Below, one piece after another: positions 56,558 through 64,000 of a stretch of DNA of 64,000 nt (the first letter of the stretch is position 1; every line of letters starts with the position of its first letter). This DNA comes from Phoenix dactylifera (lineage: Eukaryota; Streptophyta; Magnoliopsida; Arecales; Arecaceae), in contig NC_052392.1 of NCBI RefSeq assembly GCF_009389715.1, forward strand, positions 34,517,144 to 34,581,143, in the 5' to 3' direction. The notes under the pieces were generated by a model. That model saw only the letters and a list, made by a program, of their open reading frames with translations, searched no databases and was not told the origin of the DNA. The translations under genes were made by a program, and so were the position numbers.

Positions 56558-59008
56558 TATCACGCCTCAAACCCAACATCCGGGTTTTGCACGCGATACA
56601 ACCGCACACTCCTTAGAGTAGAGCCCTAGAGAATATGCAAGGCCTAAAAATATAATACAACCTCAATATCCGTAATTAACAATGATATTAATTAATACCA
56701 GACAATAAAGTTGATCCAATTACAAAATTTGATCATCCAACCAAGATCAGTTATGCTCTATCTAATCATTTCCTTCACCTGTGATCTCAACCATAGCCAT
56801 ATACTATCCAACTTGCAACTCTCAAAAAGAGAAAGAGAAAGGGGCTGTAAGCTTTATAGCGTACGACACATCCACACCAACACAATAATAATATAAGTTT
56901 GAAAACCACAAGAAATCGTTGCACACATTATAAAATCACAAACCAGCTATCAATAATGCTCAAATAATCAATATAAATATGTCCGCCCAATATCAATAGA
57001 AATCCATCCACTCAATAGTGATGTAGCATATAATATCTCATAAATCTTCATTAGTATTTTCAATACTTTTTATTACATTTCTTTTTAACTTGATATGAAT
57101 CAATTATCTTTTCAATTTTGGGCTAAATCTCGGTCACATTTCCCAGCCTGTAATGGGGCCTGCCGAGGTATCACATTTTCAACCTGTGGCAGGGCTGCTA
57201 TAGTTTTACATTTCAGCCTTTGATGGGGCCTGATATAGTTTCACATTTTTAGTTTGTGACGAAGCCTGCAAAAGTACCATATTTTTAGCCTATGATGGGG
57301 CCTGCCATATTAACGAGATAAGACCAAATTCCTTGTTTATTCAATCCAGTTCACATCCACACATCAATTTTTTTTTCCCAGCTTTAGGCTAACCATAATC
57401 ACGTTTCCAATCTACGACGGGGCAACCAATATAACATGGTTAGTCCAAAGCACCACGTCCATTAATTCGGAGCCCTCCAGATGATTGTAGCCCTATACAA
57501 AATCAGGGTTGATTGTGAAAATAGATTCATATAGAAAGATATATGATGCCAACTAGATAACAACGCCCAATTGTTTGAATCGATCAGCACAACATAATCC
57601 AATTCATTTGATCAAGAATTATATATCAATTATGGGTCCAATGGCGGCTGACAACAATCGGGTGGACAACAATCGGGTGCAGGATGGATAGGGTCAACTA
57701 GGTAGCAGCGTCCGACGATCCGTGTCGATCCGCTCTGGCCAATCAAGCCAATCAAGTCATGAAATAAGAATCAAACTATGGTTTGGGTAACATAATAGAG
57801 ATTTATAATGATAGAGTCCACTAGTACTTGACAATGGTTAGGGTAAGACTAGCGCGACAGGTGGTCGCAACGATACTAGTCTAGGACCGTCTACCAGGGT
57901 CTATCTGGGTCCATAATGAAAACATCTAGGACCCTCCAGTTGGATCCATAGAACCACATAAAGAGGAAAAAATAAGAAAGAGAAACAATCCAGGTAGAGA
58001 GGAACAAGAATGAGAAAACTAAGAGAGAGGAGAGAGAAAGAAGAGAGAGAATACCAAGATAGAGAGAGGTCAACCCAAAAATTTGAAATCCCTCATCGGC
58101 CACACAACACCGACTTGGAGCCTTTCCTATGACTACATAACGCCGACCCAACACCAACAACGGTCCGGAGCTCCAGGTTACACAACACTGATCGGGACCC
58201 CTCTAAGGGTTGGCCTGATTTTAGAAAATACCTAGTCCTGCCACTAGTCCACTAAAACCTATAGAGAGAGAAAAGTGATAAAGAGAGAGAAATAGAAAGA
58301 GAGAGGAACTAGAGAGAGGAGAGAGAAAGAAGAGAGAGAAGACTCTCTTCTTTTTCCTTCAAATAGGGAAAAGCCCGATCTCACCCTCTTCTTCTTAGAT
58401 CAAGGGGGTAGCTGCCCAAGGTGGTCGAGCTCCGGCCTTCAGCTGTGGCACCAACGGCGATGGTGCTTGGTCGATATGAAGAAGGGAAGAAGCGGAAGAA
58501 GGTCATCAAAAAACCAATCAAACTCGGCATGAACCATGGCCAACTCCCTAACCGGCAACCACATGTTCTCAGGGGTTCTAGATGGCAACAAAACCCGACC
58601 GAATCTAGCAGCCGATAGTGGCGCAACTCAGAAGAAAGGGTCGCCAAAATAGAGCACTCTATTTTTGGGTGAAATTCTAACAATTTGTCGGCTAAATCCA
58701 ACATGCTAGCAGCTCTAAAAAAAGAAAAAGAAAGAGGAGGCGTAGGGCAATTACCTCGGTCCGACGAGGTTTCGATGGTTGTTTCCGACGACGAATCAAG
58801 GAGGAGGAAGAGGAAGACTTCCATCGGAGTCTTCTTCTCTGCCTGTGCGTTGGGTTGGGCCAGTGGATCGGGCTAGGTCTGGCCACTCCAGGCCGGGCTA
58901 CAAGCCCCAAGAATTTTTTTTCCTTTTGTTTTGTGTGTGTCTTCAGCCAAATTCCATTGGGCCAGTCGAATGGACCATGTCAATTCGCTTAAAGGGCCGG
59001 GTTTGACA
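56558..59008 (-). mobile_element. solo LTR, 2.45 kb
   Basis: It starts TATCACGCCTCAAACC (first G of TG changed to A) and ends GGGTTTGACA. It is flanked by ATAGC on both sides (56553-56557 and 59009-59013). The organisation parallels the 30367-32741 LTR: CACGCC start, AT-rich half with a tandem repeat block, agagag tract, GC-rich end. It has no internal region, so it arose by LTR-LTR recombination. Frames near 58381-58824 are within the LTR and not genes. Confidence 0.85.
57135..57310. repeat. ~36-bp tandem repeat, five degenerate units, inside the solo LTR
   Basis: Units follow cacatttt-agcctgtgatgggg-cctgccatagt, starting near 57135, 57172, 57208, 57242 and 57278. It lies at a similar relative place to the 26-bp array at 42594 and the 38-bp duplication at 30901 in other LTRs. 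Confidence 0.85.
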
Positions 59009-59312
59009 ATAGCAACATGATTAAATCAACATATTTATCGATGCGATAAAATTTTGTCCATCCTATGTAAATCATTTCATACTTGATCCAATATTTCAAA
59101 TTATTTTTGTGTAGTGCATATGCGATACTTAATTTAAACAAATTATATGTACAGATAATATCCATAATTTAAATTGCAGATAACAATCATAAATCAGATA
59201 ATGTGCATGATAAAAAAACTAGGGATAGAGGTAACTTACAATGTTTGCTCACAATTTAGAGCTTTTCTGAAGCATGGATGGTGATCCTAGATTCTTGAAC
59301 CCATGAAAATCA

Positions 59313-60754
<1,442 letters not shown>

Positions 60755-62967
60755 TTACCGTCTGCAAGTGATCTCCACGCATAAAAGAAGAATTCCACCG
60801 TGTATGAAAGGGCCGGTACCAGTAAGAAGTTGAGGCCAGAACCCAGGTAAGAGGTCATCACAGCCAGCTTTTTCCTCTTTAGAAGGCATAAAGGTGCCCG
60901 TTCCCATCTCAACAAAATCCACCAAGTCATCTACTTCTTTCATTGCTAGAAACCTAGTGGCATAGACATTCTTGCCCAAGATTTCTGCCTTCGCAGTAAT
61001 GCATAGCTCAAAAGAAAATTCGCTTGTGCCAACTTTGCAGGAAGCCACTAGACTGAAAAGTTGGTGGCCGAACTGGAAGTCCTCGGACTCTCTACTGCCT
61101 ATGGAGTGAAACATGTCCAATAAATCAGACATGGTGAGGCTACAATATACTTCGCAACGGTCGAATTCTGGGTACCAAAGCCTGTTAACTGTTACGGGCG
61201 GGCGCTTGTAACGCCGCTCACGTAAGTGGTTGCTCGAGCACCAACCCGGGCCGAGTCCGCGTGTGCATGGGTCCCTGGCCTTCAAAGCCAGGGCCTCGAT
61301 GACAGCCATGGATGCGGATTCAGGGTGAAAGAAGTCACTCTGCAGGGCCTCTTCCAGCTTTTGGGGTGTCAGGTAATTGAAGCGGATGAGGCGCTCCAGG
61401 TGCAGTTCCTTGGCAGCGGAATGGTCCTCTGGTTTTGGGTAGTGGGTCTGTGCCCAATACTGGATAAAATCATAGACAGCATCTTCTGATTCAACTGGGA
61501 TCCGGTCCATGCGAAAGATTGCCTCGATTCCGGAAAACGGCAGCGGAAGTAGTTCATCTTTCATGCTGGTCAGACGAATCCAAAGTTTTAATTGATTCAT
61601 AACGATCATTCGGGAAAGCTATAGAAAAAGAAGAGAGTAGCTGATCAGGAGTCACCTCATTATATCACGGTCTTCTTTAAGTTTTGGAAACATCATTCTT
61701 TGAGGGTCAGTTTGAGTGACATACTTTATTGCCTCCTTTAATAGCAACTCTTTTACTTGGATCCAGCTTGCTTTATGCGAAAGCTCAAAGCAAGAGAGTG
61801 CTGAGTTTAGCGTGTGGACCAGCTGTTCTATGCATTTGTAAGCACATGAAAGAACTTGGAACTCGTCTGAGATCATCAGCAAATCCACAATTTCTTCGTA
61901 AGAGGATGCTGAGAGACTGGAAAAATAGATGAACTCCAGAAGCCCGAAGAAGGCTTTTTCCTCTGTTCCATCAAATCATATTCAAACTGTTACACCGAGA
62001 GAGAAAAAAAAAAAAACATAAGCGAAATATCACGTGCATGATAATTTAGCACATACCAGATGCTTCAATTTGAATAGTTAGAGGTTCCTCTAGTACTGCT
62101 GTCTTCATTTCATTGAATAACTTCAAAATAGAGCAATAGGAAGTTGAGTGATTTAAACAACATAATAAGGAACTAAACTGAAATCTAACTCTGGTTCTCC
62201 TACCTTGCGAAACAGATCGCTCTTCCGGGATAAAAGCTTAGAGTTGACATTGATGACTTCGTCCCCAGAACCATCTCCAGTAGTAGAAAAATCTACACCC
62301 CTTGACCGTCTAGAAATATAAGTACCTTCAATCCAAAAAGAAAGAAATATAAGTACCACATGGAGCCCAATCCCTACAGTAACAGAGAGCGCAAGCTGTA
62401 TTGTATTTAGGGGTGACAAAAGTGGAGTGTAGATCTGCCCTCTCTCTCTCTCTCTCTCTGTGAAACTGAAAGAAAGAAGGTGCATATTGCATCTACTGTC
62501 CATTGTTTTGGGCTCTTTTTGAAGCAGTCATTTAAAATTTGCCAGATTGTGATAAAAAGCAGAAGCATGTTAAAAATCTAGATACTTAAGTACATTAGAT
62601 ATGCTATCTTTTCCATGTATATGTAAACAGTAGATGTGCTTATGAAGCAAAGTTGCATTGTTGACGAACGAATATTTCTTATTCATCGAATTGTTAAAAA
62701 GGATTAACAAAAAAGGATACTGTTCAAGGAATGGTAGACACTCTGAAAACTTTCACCATTTCTGACGTTGTCCGATCCTTCTGCTTCGGGTTTCGGAGAC
62801 TCTTCTGTGGCGATGCGTTCCTCACCGTGTGGTCGCTTTGAAACTATCTGTACCCTTAGGGCATGGTCTGGGAGATAGAGAAGATCTCTTTCCTTGATGA
62901 ATGAATTGAATCCTTTGAGAGCGTTGCCTTTTCCATCTGCTTCGGTCTTCTCCTCGGGTGACGCCAT
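60755..62967 (-). CDS. BTB-BACK (POB1-like) protein, copy C, five exons
   Basis: Same family and likely role as copy B. Exons are 62967-62757, 62325-62204 (or 62373-62204), 62120-62057, 61962-61656 and 61565-60755. The GT...AG ends and phases fit, giving 504 residues (520 with the longer exon 2). Landmarks are LFNEMKTAVLEEPLTIQIEA, LLMISDEFQVLSCAYKCIEQ, FSGIEAIFRMDRIPVESEDA, VYDFIQYWAQTHYPKPEDHS, LERRYKR-like RERRYKRPPVTVNRLWYPEF and ILLLCVEITCRR at the end. The start is MASPEEKTEA, after an upstream region duplicated at 14970-16030. A short duplication in exon 2 creates two in-phase acceptors. No stop is seen, so it is probably functional. It is more diverged from A and B than they are from each other. 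Confidence 0.88.
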
Positions 62968-64000
62968 ATGGAAAACGAATAGAGGGAGGTTTCCTGTCAA
63001 AAGAGAAAGATGAGATTTGGTAGGGCTTCGGCAGGAGGTTAGCGTGAGAGAGATCTCAAAAGTAGGAGTTTTATTTACCAAAAACAGGATTTTCCCCGAC
63101 CATGGAACCTTTGGCCCGGGATATAAGCAATAAGATAAATCATGTTTAAAATTTGATTTAGTTGTCATATAAATCTAGAATTAGTTGCCCACAAAAACTC
63201 TTTTTGGTTTTTCCGATCTTATTCGATAACGTAGTTTAACTTCAACTATATCGCTATATCTCTTAGCCTAATTCTGAAGTAGCTCAAGGAGTAGCTCAAA
63301 AAAGGTGAAACCAGATTCCGGAAAAGGGGAGATATGGGAAATAACGGTTTCAAGTTTAATTTAAAAAGGAAAAAAATCTTTAAAACTCCCCAAATATGTA
63401 CTATCCCACATAAGCTAAAAATCCATAATGGTGCAATGAGTCTATTGCAACTTGCAAGAGCTAAATTACTATCCTCCTACAATGCTGCCTATAAAATTTA
63501 AATATTTTTTCATGCTTTGACTATTTGGTGATCTTCCTTATTGAACATATTTTGTATTCTAGACATGCACTTCTTTTTAAAGGGCCGATCCAAGTCAAGA
63601 ATTTACTATTATCTTAATCTTGAACCATCTGACCTTAAATTTCATGACTAAAGGTCTCCTGGGATTGAAAGGATAAATCAATTATCATTAAAAAGGTGGA
63701 AGATGTAGTTGATAAAACACATAATATTTTCACAAGTCTCTTTGTGATCTCTAGACCTATCCCAATGCTTAAGAAAGGAAATACGCAAGATGACACCTAA
63801 CACCTTCCCTTTTTTCTTTTTGTTTGATCAGGAAAAATGATGAGATAAATAGCGGAGTTTTTTTTCAGCTAATGAGCCTGTGGCTCGGTGCTCTCCTAAT
63901 TAAAGCTCTGCAAGCTCGAAAGAACCCTCACCGGCAGCTAATTTTACCCTAGCTACTAAGAAAAATAAATTAAGGGAGAACGACCCGATAAAGATTTGCA
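62968..64000 (-). promoter_or_regulatory. 5' flank of BTB copy C (partner 14970-16030)
   Basis: No gene is seen here. The stretch is colinear with the flank of fragment D, so promoter and leader were duplicated together with exon 1. The window ends inside the shared region. Confidence 0.7.

Overview
This is a window of plant nuclear DNA. The genes have introns with GT...AG boundaries, and the sequence is full of LTR retrotransposons, a CACTA transposon, hAT-like elements, microsatellites and gene fragments. Gene families and repeat style (palm-like LTRs starting TGTCACGCC, chromoviruses) suggest a monocot, perhaps a palm. That species guess is inference only.

Layout. 1-6.6 kb is AT-rich intergenic DNA with microsatellites. 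7.8-8.7 kb holds one intact two-exon tau-class glutathione S-transferase gene (+). 10.6-12.5 kb holds a gag relic and a ~115-bp tandem satellite. 13.4-14.85 kb is a segment repeated at 24.75-25.9 kb; each copy carries a TIR-bounded minisatellite and a fragment resembling an FCP1/NIF-type phosphatase. 14.85-16.0 kb is a duplicated 5' end (minus strand) of the BTB gene found at the right edge of the window. 16.1-17.6 kb is a decayed Ty3/gypsy RNase H-integrase relic (+). 18.0-24.7 kb is a nest: a minus-strand chromovirus LTR and chromodomain interrupted by a hAT-like element (19478-20849) carrying a membrane-protein pseudogene, and further on by a CACTA element (21076-24665, TSD TAA) that captured the promoter and first five exons of a PFP beta-subunit gene. 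26.1-26.5 kb is an internally deleted cyclin B pseudogene. 26.7-28.2 kb is LTR-like DNA with a GGGCC-rich tandem array.

The right half is dominated by a minus-strand family of BTB-BACK (POB1-like) genes. Copy A (29.7-39.9 kb) is broken by a young 7.1-kb LTR element in its last exon. Copy B (51.8-54.6 kb) and copy C (60.8-63.0 kb) are both intact by eye, each with five exons. Together with the fragment at 14.9 kb they show repeated segmental duplication. Between A and B lie LTR debris and a 6.2-kb chromovirus-type element (43465-49702, TSD AGACC) that has gag-protease but a deleted pol. This element is nested inside an older LTR (42829-50452). Between B and C are a possible SINE, a solo LTR (56558-59008, TSD ATAGC) and a ~700-bp TA-rich microsatellite.

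Only three genes look functional: the GST and BTB copies B and C. The BTB proteins are expected to be CUL3-type E3 ligase adaptors and the GST a cytosolic detoxification enzyme; nothing ties the two functionally. The most notable theme is the density of gene fragments carried or shuffled by different repeats (CACTA, hAT-like, TIR/minisatellite segment) within about 13 kb.
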